DNA from: Paraburkholderia fungorum
Lineage (GTDB): Bacteria; Pseudomonadota; Gammaproteobacteria; Burkholderiales; Burkholderiaceae
NCBI RefSeq assembly: GCF_902833645.1
Contig: NZ_CADFGE010000001.1
Location: 1,426,001 to 1,490,000, forward strand
Direction: 5' to 3'
Length of the DNA: 64,000 nucleotides
The position numbers and the translations under genes were made by a program. Of this stretch, positions 37,481 to 44,821 are shown in pieces (position 1 is the first letter of the stretch; every line of letters starts with the position of its first letter). Under the pieces are notes generated by a model that saw only the letters and a list, made by a program, of their open reading frames with translations, was not told the DNA's origin and did not search any database.

Positions 37481-37507
37481 CATACCTGTCAGTTTGTGTC
37501 AGGTATG
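37481..37507. promoter_or_regulatory. Perfect palindrome between GST and WYL regulator genes
   Basis: CATACCTG (37481-37488) and CAGGTATG (37500-37507) form an 8+8 bp inverted repeat with an 11-bp spacer that itself contains TGTCAG-TTTG-TGTCAG. The centre-to-centre distance suits a dimeric HTH protein. It lies 16 bp before the regulator start and ~85 bp from the GST start. Confidence 0.65.
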
Positions 37508-37522
37508 ACTACACTTGCGGGT

Positions 37523-38488
37523 ATGAGAGCCAGCCGCCTCCTTTCCATCCTGATGACCTTGCAGGCGCGCGGACGCGTGACCGCGCAGTCGCTCGCCGAC
37601 GAATGCGCGGTCTCGCTGCGCACGATCTATCGCGACATCGACGCCTTAAGCGCCGCAGGCGTCCCTGTCCACAGTGAGCGTGGTGCGGAAGGCGGCTACC
37701 GTCTGCTCGACGGATATCGCACGCGTTTGAACGGCATGTCGTCGCAGGAAGCCGAGGCGTTGTTCCTCGCGGGCTTGCCCGGCCCGGTGCAGGCGCTCGG
37801 TCTCGGCGCGGTGATGGCTGGCGCGCAAACCAAGTTGCTGGCCGCGCTGCCGGCCGAATTGCGCTCAACTGCCGAGCGCATGCGCTCGCGTTTCCACCTC
37901 GACGCCCCGGGTTGGTTCGCCGATGCGGACCAGCCCGCGAACCTGCCGCTGATTGCCAACGCGGTGTGGGAGCAGCATCCGCTGCAGATTCGTTACCAGA
38001 GCTGGAAGGCCGAAAAATTTCGCCGGATCGAACCGCTCGGCATCGTGCTGAAAAGCGGGGCGTGGTACGTGGTTGGGCGGGTCGGCACGGACAAGCGCAT
38101 CTATCGTATTTCGCGCATTCTTGAATTGAGCATGCTGGACGAGACTTTCGAGCGGCCGGCCACCTTCGATCTGGCCACCTACTGGCAAGACAGCACTCAG
38201 CGTCTATCCGAAGAGATGCATTCGAGCGAGGCAACTTTGCGCCTGTCGCCGTGGGGCATGAAGATGCTCGACGCCTTTGTTTCGCCGTTCGCCCGTTCAG
38301 GCGCGAAAATCGGCGAGCCGGACCCGGTCGACGGCTGGTGTCTGGTCACATTGCCAGTTGGCTCCATCAGACAGGCCTGTGCGGAACTGCTGCGCTTCGG
38401 CACCGAGGCTGAGGTGCTGGCGCCGCCCGAATTGCGCGCTCATTTCGCCGAAGTGGCGGCTGCTTTGCACCGCCGCTACATGCAATGA
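37523..38488 (+). CDS. YafY/DeoR-like transcriptional regulator with WYL domain
   Basis: The 321-residue regulator has an N-terminal HTH_11 domain: RLLSILMTLQARGRVTAQSLADECAVSLRTIYRDIDALSAAG is the winged HTH with recognition helix RTIYRDI. A WYL domain follows at about 140-220 (YQSWKAEKFRRIEPLGIVLKSGAWYVVGRV). Such regulators sense small ligands or nucleic acids and usually act on a neighbouring gene. ATG 37523 is chosen because the HTH starts at once; the frame is open upstream. The divergent GST is the natural target. Confidence 0.9.
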   Translation: MRASRLLSILMTLQARGRVTAQSLADECAVSLRTIYRDIDALSAAGVPVHSERGAEGGYRLLDGYRTRLNGMSSQEAEALFLAGLPGPVQALGLGAVMAGAQTKLLAALPAELRSTAERMRSRFHLDAPGWFADADQPANLPLIANAVWEQHPLQIRYQSWKAEKFRRIEPLGIVLKSGAWYVVGRVGTDKRIYRISRILELSMLDETFERPATFDLATYWQDSTQRLSEEMHSSEATLRLSPWGMKMLDAFVSPFARSGAKIGEPDPVDGWCLVTLPVGSIRQACAELLRFGTEAEVLAPPELRAHFAEVAAALHRRYMQ

Positions 38489-38636
38489 GGGTGAGCGGTC
38501 ACCACTAGCGTGGTCACCCTTATATGCGGCGTTGAATGGCCGGCATATCGCGAGGATGCGGCGCGATTCACGTCTTCGTCACACACGCTACCTAGAGTGT
38601 GCCCGCGAATAAAACTCTAATCCCCAAGGGCAAAAC

Positions 38637-39866
38637 ATGTCACAGCGCAGCGGGTTGCGTGCTTTCTTCATGGTCGTTTGTGCGGCCTTAGTCGGTATTA
38701 TCGTCGCGGCGTGCGGCTCGTCGTCCTCGTCGATTGCGCCGACCGGGCAGCAGCAGATCCGCCATGTCTTCGTCATCACGCTCGAAAACGAAAACTACGC
38801 GACCACGTTCGGCGCCAATAGCAAGGCGCCGTATCTGTCGCAGACGCTGGCTTCGCAAGGCGCGTTGGTGCAGCAGTACTACGGCACCGGGCACGTGAGC
38901 CTCGACAACTACATCTCGATGATCAGCGGTCAGGCGCCGACGCCGGAAACCGACAACGACTGCATCACCTATCAGGACTACAAGCTCACCGGCATGACAC
39001 AGGACGGTCAGGCGATCGGCTCGGGCTGCGTGTACCCAGCCAGCATCAAGACGTTGCCGGACCAGTTGACGGCTGCCGGCTACACCTGGAAGGGCTACGA
39101 GGGTGATATGGGCAACGACCCGACGCGCGAAGCCGCCACCTGCGGCCACCCGACGCTCAACACGACCGACCTGACCCAGTCGGCAGAAGCGCCGAGCGCG
39201 GCCGTGCCATTGGGCGATCAGTACGCGACGCGTCACAACCCGTTCATGTACTTCCATTCGATCATCGACTCACCCGGCTGCGGCCAGAACGTCGTGAACC
39301 TGAACAGGCTCACCACCGACCTGCAGTCGATCTCGACCACCGCCAACTTCAACCTGATCACGCCGAACCTGTGCGACGACGGTCACGATTCGCCGTGCGT
39401 GAACGGCCAGCCGGGCGGCCTGACGAGCGCGAACACGTTCCTGCAGAAGTGGGTGCCGATTATTACCGCCTCGCCGGCATTCCAGAAGGACGGCCTGCTG
39501 ATCATCAACTTCGACGAAAGCAGTTACGCAACCGTCACGCAGTCGGCATCCGGCGAGGATCTGATCTTCGCCGGCTCGACCTGCTGCAGTCAGCAGCCCG
39601 GTCCGAATCTGCCGGCGTTCCCGCAGACTTCGTCGCTGTCGTACAAGGGCTTGACGATCAATCTGACCAAGCAGAGCTTCGGCGGCGACCAGACCGGCGC
39701 GGTGATGATTTCGAAGTTCATCAAGCCGGGTACGGTGTCGACGGTGCAGTACAACCATTACTCGATGCTCAAGAGCATTGAAGACATCTTCCAGCTGGGT
39801 TATCTGGGCTACGCGGGGCAGGCCGGCCTGGTCGGGTTCGGCAACGACATCTTCACGAACCTGTAA
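38637..39866 (+). CDS. Secreted phosphoesterase (acid phosphatase / phospholipase C superfamily, PF04185)
   Basis: The 409-residue protein has a lipoprotein signal (MVVCAALVGIIVAACGSSSS, lipobox VAAC) and so is probably membrane-anchored. HVFVITLENENYATTFG near residue 43 holds the metal-binding and nucleophile region of the AcpA/PLC fold. The TGHVSLDNYISMISGQAPTP block follows, and further metal ligands lie in LIINFDESSY and YNHYSMLKSIED. Substrate could be phosphomonoesters or phospholipids. The next gene, a cytochrome c peroxidase, starts 9 bp later, so the two form a pair. Confidence 0.9.
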   Translation: MSQRSGLRAFFMVVCAALVGIIVAACGSSSSSIAPTGQQQIRHVFVITLENENYATTFGANSKAPYLSQTLASQGALVQQYYGTGHVSLDNYISMISGQAPTPETDNDCITYQDYKLTGMTQDGQAIGSGCVYPASIKTLPDQLTAAGYTWKGYEGDMGNDPTREAATCGHPTLNTTDLTQSAEAPSAAVPLGDQYATRHNPFMYFHSIIDSPGCGQNVVNLNRLTTDLQSISTTANFNLITPNLCDDGHDSPCVNGQPGGLTSANTFLQKWVPIITASPAFQKDGLLIINFDESSYATVTQSASGEDLIFAGSTCCSQQPGPNLPAFPQTSSLSYKGLTINLTKQSFGGDQTGAVMISKFIKPGTVSTVQYNHYSMLKSIEDIFQLGYLGYAGQAGLVGFGNDIFTNL

Positions 39867-39874
39867 GCGATCAG

Positions 39875-41149
39875 ATGCGGTTCTTTGCAACACGATTCAC
39901 CGGGCGCACGGCCGCACGATGGGCGGCGCTCGCAGCGCTGATTGGCGCCGCATGGCTGCCGTTCGCGGCCGTGGCCGCACCTGTGCCAGCGGTGGCCGGC
40001 GCGCAGCCTGTCTACAGCGATGCGGCGGCGCTCGGCAAGCTGATGTTCTTCGATGCGTCGTTGTCGGCCTCGGGCAAGATGTCCTGTGCGAGTTGCCATA
40101 GTCCGTCGCATGCGTACGGCCCGCCTGACGGGCTGGCCGCGCAACTGGGCGGCCCCGACATGCGCCGGCAAGGCACGCGCGCCGTGCCGAGCCTGCGTTA
40201 CGTGCTGAACCGTACGCCGATGTGGAGTCATGCGCAGGCGGCCAGCCTGTCCGAGCGGCTGAGCGAGACGGACAACGCGCCGGTTGGCGGCTTCGGCAGG
40301 GACGGACGTTTTAACCAGTTGCACGATCAGGCGAGCTTCCCGCTGTTCAATCCCGACGAGATGGCCAACCGGGACCCGGCAGCCGTCCTCGCGAAACTGG
40401 AGCGGGCGCCGTATGCCGCCCGTTTCAGGGAAGTGTTTGGCCAGAACATTTTCGTGGACCGCACGAAAGCGTTCGCCCAGGCGATGGCTGCAATCGAGCG
40501 TTTCGAGCTTGAAGACCCGAGCTTCCATCCGTACACCAGCAAGTTCGATTATTACCTCGATGGAAAAGTGCAACTAACGGCACAGGAATTGAGAGGCAAA
40601 AAACTGTTCGACAATCCGACGGGCGGCAATTGCGCCTCCTGCCACATCGACCAGGTGGGTGTCGACGGCTCGCATCCGCTTTTCACCGACTTCAACTTCC
40701 AGGCGCTCGGCGTGCCGCGCAATCCGGAGTTGCGTGCGAACGCGGACCCGAAGTACTTCGATATGGGATTGTGTGGACCGTTGCGCACCGATCAGTCGGG
40801 CGACAAAAGCAACTGCGGACTCTTCAAGTCGGTGTCGCTGCGTAACACGGCGACGCGCCAGGTGTTCTTCCACAACGGCCGCTTCCATACGCTGAAGGAC
40901 GCGCTGCGTTTTTACGTGCAGCGCGACACCAACCCGGCGAAGTGGTATCCGAAAGACGCGCACGGCAAGGTCGATAAATTCAACGACCTGCCGGTTGCGC
41001 TGCGGGTGAATGTCGACACGACCGATGAACCGCTTACGCGTAAAGCGGGCGAGCGTCCCGTGTGGTCGGAGCAGGATATCGACGACGTCGCTGCTTTCCT
41101 CGCGACGCTGAACGACGATTACGTGTTGAAACCGAAGCAGTCGAAGTAG
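39875..41149 (+). CDS. Di-haem cytochrome c peroxidase family protein (MauG-like)
   Basis: The 424-residue periplasmic protein has a signal peptide (AALAALIGAAWLPFAAVAA) and two CxxCH haem-binding sites, MSCASCHSPSH near residue 70 and GNCASCHIDQVG near residue 255. ALGKLMFFDASLSASGKMSC is typical of bacterial cytochrome c peroxidases. It would reduce peroxide with electrons from cytochrome c, or oxidise a partner protein as MauG does. It directly follows the secreted phosphoesterase; both lie in the envelope. The functional link is unproven. Confidence 0.9.
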   Translation: MRFFATRFTGRTAARWAALAALIGAAWLPFAAVAAPVPAVAGAQPVYSDAAALGKLMFFDASLSASGKMSCASCHSPSHAYGPPDGLAAQLGGPDMRRQGTRAVPSLRYVLNRTPMWSHAQAASLSERLSETDNAPVGGFGRDGRFNQLHDQASFPLFNPDEMANRDPAAVLAKLERAPYAARFREVFGQNIFVDRTKAFAQAMAAIERFELEDPSFHPYTSKFDYYLDGKVQLTAQELRGKKLFDNPTGGNCASCHIDQVGVDGSHPLFTDFNFQALGVPRNPELRANADPKYFDMGLCGPLRTDQSGDKSNCGLFKSVSLRNTATRQVFFHNGRFHTLKDALRFYVQRDTNPAKWYPKDAHGKVDKFNDLPVALRVNVDTTDEPLTRKAGERPVWSEQDIDDVAAFLATLNDDYVLKPKQSK

Positions 41150-41210
41150 CAACTGCCGGCAACAGCAGGCGTATCCAACGGTTGCTTTTCATCAGACGAT
41201 TTTCGCCGGT

Positions 41211-41241
41211 TTGATGCCTCTTTTTCGAGCAGGGATATAAT
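41211..41241 (+). promoter_or_regulatory. Possible promoter for the small lytic transglycosylase
   Basis: TTGATG (41211-41216) and a perfect TATAAT (41236-41241) are 19 bp apart, so the match is imperfect in spacing. The -10 overlaps an in-frame ATG at 41240, which would then be untranscribed at its start. That favours the later ATG at 41273. Confidence 0.45.
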
Positions 41242-41272
41242 GCGCGGATCCCTTTTCTTTTCCGTCCCCGTT

Positions 41273-41941
41273 ATGAGCCGGTTACTTTGCCTGATCGTGC
41301 TTTCGCTCGGCCTGATGCAAACCGCCACGGCCGACGAAACCAATGACCGCATGTCCGCGTATCTGACGCAGAAATTCGGGCTGGCAAAGGAAAAGGCTCA
41401 AAAGATTTCCGACGCGGTACAGTCCGCTGCATCGAAATATTCACTGCCGCCGGCGCTGCTGCTGGCGATCATCTCGATCGAATCGCGCTTCAAGGAAAAG
41501 GCCAAGGGTCCCAATGGCGCGACCGGGCTGATGCAGGTGGTGCCGGGCGCCCATCGCGGGATGCTGAGAAACGTCAAGGACCTCACCGAGCCGACCACTA
41601 ACATCGACATGGGTTCGGCAATCCTCTACGGCTACATGCGCTCGGCAAACGGCGACATGAACGCGGCGCTCAAGAGCTACGGCGGATCGCAGGCGTACGC
41701 AAGGAAAGTGAACTTGCGCGTGGAAGATTTCGCCGGCGTCGCCGCGCCTCAGGAGGTCGCATCGCATCTGAGCGCACAAACGGGCATGTGCGAGGCCGAT
41801 CGTTGTCCGGCACCGGAAAACTGGGCCGACGCTTTCACGATACCGGCCGGCAACACAACGACTGCTACGAATGCCACGAACGCCGCCGGAGTGAACGGCG
41901 CGCCGACGCTGCAAAGCGCATCGCCTGCCACGCCGCACTGA
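41273..41941 (+). CDS. Lytic transglycosylase, SLT domain
   Basis: The 222-residue exported protein has a signal peptide (MSRLLCLIVLSLGLMQTATA) and one SLT domain at ~30-150. ALLLAIISIESRFKEKAKGP holds the catalytic Glu in the ESRF motif, and GATGLMQVVPGAH and GSAILYGYMRSANGDMNAAL follow. A Thr/Asn/Ala-rich tail ends the chain. It cleaves peptidoglycan, and small enzymes like this often serve secretion systems, but none lies nearby. An in-frame ATG at 41240 with AGGGA upstream is an alternative start. Confidence 0.85.
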   Translation: MSRLLCLIVLSLGLMQTATADETNDRMSAYLTQKFGLAKEKAQKISDAVQSAASKYSLPPALLLAIISIESRFKEKAKGPNGATGLMQVVPGAHRGMLRNVKDLTEPTTNIDMGSAILYGYMRSANGDMNAALKSYGGSQAYARKVNLRVEDFAGVAAPQEVASHLSAQTGMCEADRCPAPENWADAFTIPAGNTTTATNATNAAGVNGAPTLQSASPATPH

Positions 41942-42031
41942 GCAGTCGCTCTCCCTGATTTTCCTCTTTGTCATGCGTCCGCACTGAAGCTGCGGATCGA
42001 ACTGTCACGCCATGCCCGGCTGCGCGGGGGC

Positions 42032-42049
42032 AAGCGCTGCGCGCTTTTT
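42032..42049 (+). terminator. Short terminator-like hairpin before the DUF2242 gene
   Basis: AAGCGC (42032-42037) pairs with GCGCTT (42041-42046) around TGC, followed by T residues. It could end the transglycosylase transcript. Confidence 0.45.
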
Positions 42050-42076
42050 ACGCACGCCTGGCAACCGCTCTACAAT
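42047..42076 (+). promoter_or_regulatory. Sigma-70-like promoter for the DUF2242 lipoprotein gene
   Basis: TTTACG (42047-42052), 18 bp and TACAAT (42071-42076) predict an RNA start near 42083, 36 bp before the start codon at 42119. Confidence 0.5.
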
Positions 42077-42118
42077 GCATTTCCATCTGAGCTCACGCTG
42101 CGCCTTTTTCGATCGACC

Positions 42119-42823
42119 ATGTTCACCTCGTTTTCCAGAACCACCGCCGTTTCGCTTGCCGGCCTGCTAGCACTTGCCGCTTGCAGCAGCGCGCCTCAGC
42201 CAAAATTCCAGCAGGAATTGTTCGAAACAGGCGCAAGCCCTTACGCCCGAAACTTCAACTCGAGCACTACGGATACGTGCGAGGCTGCGCGCCGCGCGCT
42301 GTTGAGCCAGGGCTATCTGACGACGATGACGCGCACCGATACCGTCGACGGAACGAAAAACTTCCAGCCGACGGGCGATACCCACATCGTTGTCGAATTT
42401 CACGTGGTGTGCACGCCGGGAGAAGAGGCGAGCGATACGAGCATCGTCTACGTCAACGCGGTGCAAAACGGTTTTGCGCTGAAGAAAAGCGATACGTCGG
42501 CGAGCGTCGGGCTGAGCGTGCTGGGTTCGCTGTCGTTGCCGATCCGCTCGAACAACGACGCGATGGTCAAGATTTCGAGCGAGACGATTCCGTCGGGCAA
42601 GTTCTACGATCGCTTCTTTGGCCTCGTCGATCACTATTTGCAGACGGTGGTGCGCACGCAGCCGGTTGTGAGCAACCGCATCGAGACGCGCATTTTGCCG
42701 GTGCCGGTTCCGGTGCAGCTCGAAGCGCCGGCTCCGGCACTTCTTCCTGAGATGCCCGATGCAATCGACAAAGCTGCTGCCGCGATGGTGCAACCGGCAA
42801 GCGGAGCCAGCGTGGCGCCGTGA
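42119..42823 (+). CDS. DUF2242 lipoprotein
   Basis: The 234-residue protein has a lipobox LALAACSSAP, so Cys22-23 would be lipidated. The body starts KFQQELFETGASPYARNFN, with CEAARRALLSQGYLTT and DRFFGLVDHYL, matching DUF2242, a group of beta-proteobacterial outer-membrane lipoproteins of unknown function. The C-terminal ~50 residues are Pro/Ala-rich. It stands alone, with a palindromic hairpin at 42857-42882 downstream. Confidence 0.85.
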   Translation: MFTSFSRTTAVSLAGLLALAACSSAPQPKFQQELFETGASPYARNFNSSTTDTCEAARRALLSQGYLTTMTRTDTVDGTKNFQPTGDTHIVVEFHVVCTPGEEASDTSIVYVNAVQNGFALKKSDTSASVGLSVLGSLSLPIRSNNDAMVKISSETIPSGKFYDRFFGLVDHYLQTVVRTQPVVSNRIETRILPVPVPVQLEAPAPALLPEMPDAIDKAAAAMVQPASGASVAP

Positions 42824-42856
42824 ACCATGGCCATCGAACCTTGCCAGGTTCAGACT

Positions 42857-42882
42857 GATCAAGGGCTGATCAGCCTTTGATC
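42857..42882. terminator. 26-nt palindromic hairpin after the DUF2242 gene
   Basis: An 11-bp stem, GATCAAGGGCT paired with AGCCTTTGATC (one G-T pair), closes around a GATC loop. It lacks a T-run and reads the same on both strands. It may be a transcript end. Confidence 0.45.
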
Positions 42883-42894
42883 TCATCACGTGGC

Positions 42895-43371
42895 AGTACT
42901 TATCCTATGTCTTTTACTTCACACGTATATATATGTAGTAATAGTTAACAAGGGTTAACCCCTTCTGTGGATAACTCTCCAATTCCCTGTCACATCAGAG
43001 TCATGCAGAAACCATAACCCTGCGGAACACGTCTGTAGAAAAACTACAAAGTCGGGATAACTTTGACGCAGCTTGCCTCGCACCGCGTCTTATCAAGATT
43101 TCGCGCACAGGCTGTCCGACGCGATATCCCGAAGTTATTCATAGGCAATTGTGGATAACTCGCGTATCCGGGCATGCTTTGACATTCGCTCGCCACCGTA
43201 CAGACCGGGCCTCGCGAGGCGCGCACATTGAGGCTGGAAGGTACAAAGATTGCGTGTATGTTTTTGCAAGCGCAACTGTTGCTATTTAGTCAAAACCATT
43301 TCGGCAACGCCCTATCCAGGCATAGAGTTAAAGTGTTTTCTGAGGTTATTGGTGCAGTGCGGGGGTGTGCG
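42895..43371. other. AT-rich gap with two perfect DnaA boxes
   Basis: This gene-free stretch is unusually AT-rich for the window. TGTGGATAA, the complement of the consensus DnaA box TTATCCACA, occurs at 42966-42974 and 43150-43158 in the same orientation, each inside a shared 12-mer TGTGGATAACTC. Weaker look-alikes include TTATCCTAT near 42899, GGGATAA near 43055 and TTATTCATA near 43136. A GTTAAC-AAGG-GTTAAC repeat lies at about 42946-42959 and an alternating TATATATATG at about 42927. The parAB/dnaA-type genes of a chromosome origin are absent here. Confidence 0.55.
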
Positions 43372-43578
43372 ATGAAACGTAGAACAGCACGACAGCTAGT
43401 CCGTCTTCTTTCAGATATCAGACATGCCAGCCACTGCACGACGCTGCGGGCGGCGGCTACTAACCGGGCCATATCCCTCGCATCCTCCGAGCATGACGAG
43501 GACAGTACCGATAGCGACGAAAGCAACGACGCCGCACACGAGGCGAATCACGACAAACCGGTCCGGAGCGGATCATGA
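43372..43578 (+). CDS. Small hypothetical protein with acidic C-terminus
   Basis: This 68-residue frame (MKRRTARQLVRLLSDIRHAS, then an Asp/Glu/Ser-rich tail SEHDEDSTDSDESNDAAHEA) has no recognised family. The first half is basic and helical, the second highly acidic. GCGGGGG lies before ATG 43372, and the stop overlaps the start of the next small gene by four bases, which is the best evidence that it is translated. A longer frame starts at 43228 but has no ribosome site. Confidence 0.5.
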   Translation: MKRRTARQLVRLLSDIRHASHCTTLRAAATNRAISLASSEHDEDSTDSDESNDAAHEANHDKPVRSGS

Positions 43579-43826
43579 GAGCGGCAAGCGAACAATCGCT
43601 GCGTTTTCTGGTCGAGAAATGGCTGGCGCCTGAACCGTCCGCTCCGGTTCGCGTTACTGAGTTCAGCCGCACCCGTCTTGGCGGCAGGCGTTATGTACGC
43701 GTGGAAACCTCTCCCGAGGCCGGATCGCGCGGTCTATTTTTCTTTCGTCACGACGACGGCTGCTGGTGTGTGTTTCCGCCCACTGCCGATACGCCCAAGC
43801 TTTTCACGCAGCCACTTGCTGCTTGA
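43575..43826 (+). CDS. Small hypothetical protein, 83 aa
   Basis: The product (MRAASEQSLRFLVEKWLAPE, with SRTRLGGRRYVRVETSPEAG and FFFRHDDGCWCVFPP) shows no known motif, but it looks like a compact soluble alpha/beta domain with typical codon use. It overlaps the preceding small gene (ATGA), suggesting a two-gene unit. The convergent EamA gene ends 15 bp after its stop. Confidence 0.6.
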   Translation: MRAASEQSLRFLVEKWLAPEPSAPVRVTEFSRTRLGGRRYVRVETSPEAGSRGLFFFRHDDGCWCVFPPTADTPKLFTQPLAA

Positions 43827-43841
43827 TGACGGGCTAAACCC

Positions 43842-44777
43842 TCACGAAGCATGAGGCAAGCGATTACGCTCGCTCGCGGGGCGCCGGGCGGGCATCAGTT
43901 GGCACACGATCAAACCGGTGAGCGTGAGTGCGCATCCGAACAGCGCACGCGCCGACAGTGTTTCGCCGAGCACGAGCCAGCCGGCGAACGCGGCAAAAAC
44001 GCCCTCCATACTGAAAATCACCGCGGCATGCGAGGGCGCCGCGTGTTTTTGCGCGACCACCTGAATCGTATAGGCGACGCCCACCGATAGCGCACCGCCG
44101 TACAGAATCGTCGGCGCGGCGCGCTCGAGCACCACAAGACTGAGCGGCTCGATCGCGAGACCGATGGCCAGACACACGACCCCGCAAGTCACGAACTGCA
44201 CGAGCGCCAATATGAGCGTGTCGTGCCGCAGCGCGAAGCGGCCGACCAGCATCATCTGCACGGAAATCACCAGGGCGCCGGCAAGCTGATACCAGTCGCC
44301 ATACAGGATCGAGAAGTGCTCGTTGACACTCAGAAAGTACATGCCGATCGCGGCTAGCGTCGCACCGAGCCACGTGCCGAATCCCGTTCGATGACGAAAC
44401 AGCACGCCAAGCAGCGGCACGATCACCACATACAACGAACTGATAAAACCGGCGTTGGCGACCTTCGTGTATTGCAAGCCGATCTGCTGCAACGAAATCG
44501 ACGCGGACAGCACGACACCGAGCAACACACCCGCACCGAGCAGTTCGCGTGCGCCGCCGGGTTCGCGTTTCGACAATTCCGCCAGCGCGGAGCGCCGCAC
44601 GCAAACGATCAGGGCCAGCACGACCAGCGCGCCGAGCAGGAAACGCAGCCCGGTAAACAGAAACGGTCCGATCGTATCGAGGCTCAGACGTTGCGCGACG
44701 AACGCGGAGCCCCAGATCATGGCCGCGATCAGCATCAACAGATTGGCGCGCAGGTGTTGGCGTGTGTCGGGTTTCAA
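43842..44777 (-). CDS. EamA/DMT-family transporter
   Basis: The 311-residue protein has ten membrane helices in two EamA repeats. It starts LRANLLMLIAAMIWGSAFVAQRL, and the second half contains ILYGGALSVGVAYTIQVVAQKHA and SMEGVFAAFAGWLVLGETLSARALFG. Such drug/metabolite exporters move amino acids, nucleosides or toxic metabolites; the substrate is not readable. It is on the same strand as the two-component genes, 44 bp after the kinase stop. Confidence 0.92.
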   Translation of the reverse strand: MKPDTRQHLRANLLMLIAAMIWGSAFVAQRLSLDTIGPFLFTGLRFLLGALVVLALIVCVRRSALAELSKREPGGARELLGAGVLLGVVLSASISLQQIGLQYTKVANAGFISSLYVVIVPLLGVLFRHRTGFGTWLGATLAAIGMYFLSVNEHFSILYGDWYQLAGALVISVQMMLVGRFALRHDTLILALVQFVTCGVVCLAIGLAIEPLSLVVLERAAPTILYGGALSVGVAYTIQVVAQKHAAPSHAAVIFSMEGVFAAFAGWLVLGETLSARALFGCALTLTGLIVCQLMPARRPASERNRLPHAS

Positions 44778-44821
44778 AGGCTGTTTTTCGAATCAGGTTG
44801 TCTTAACGAGGCGCTCTCGAC

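Noticed and set aside
42895..43371. Chromosome replication origin
   Set aside because: Only two perfect DnaA boxes and no dnaA, dnaN, rpmH or parAB gene nearby; kept only as a possible DnaA-binding site.
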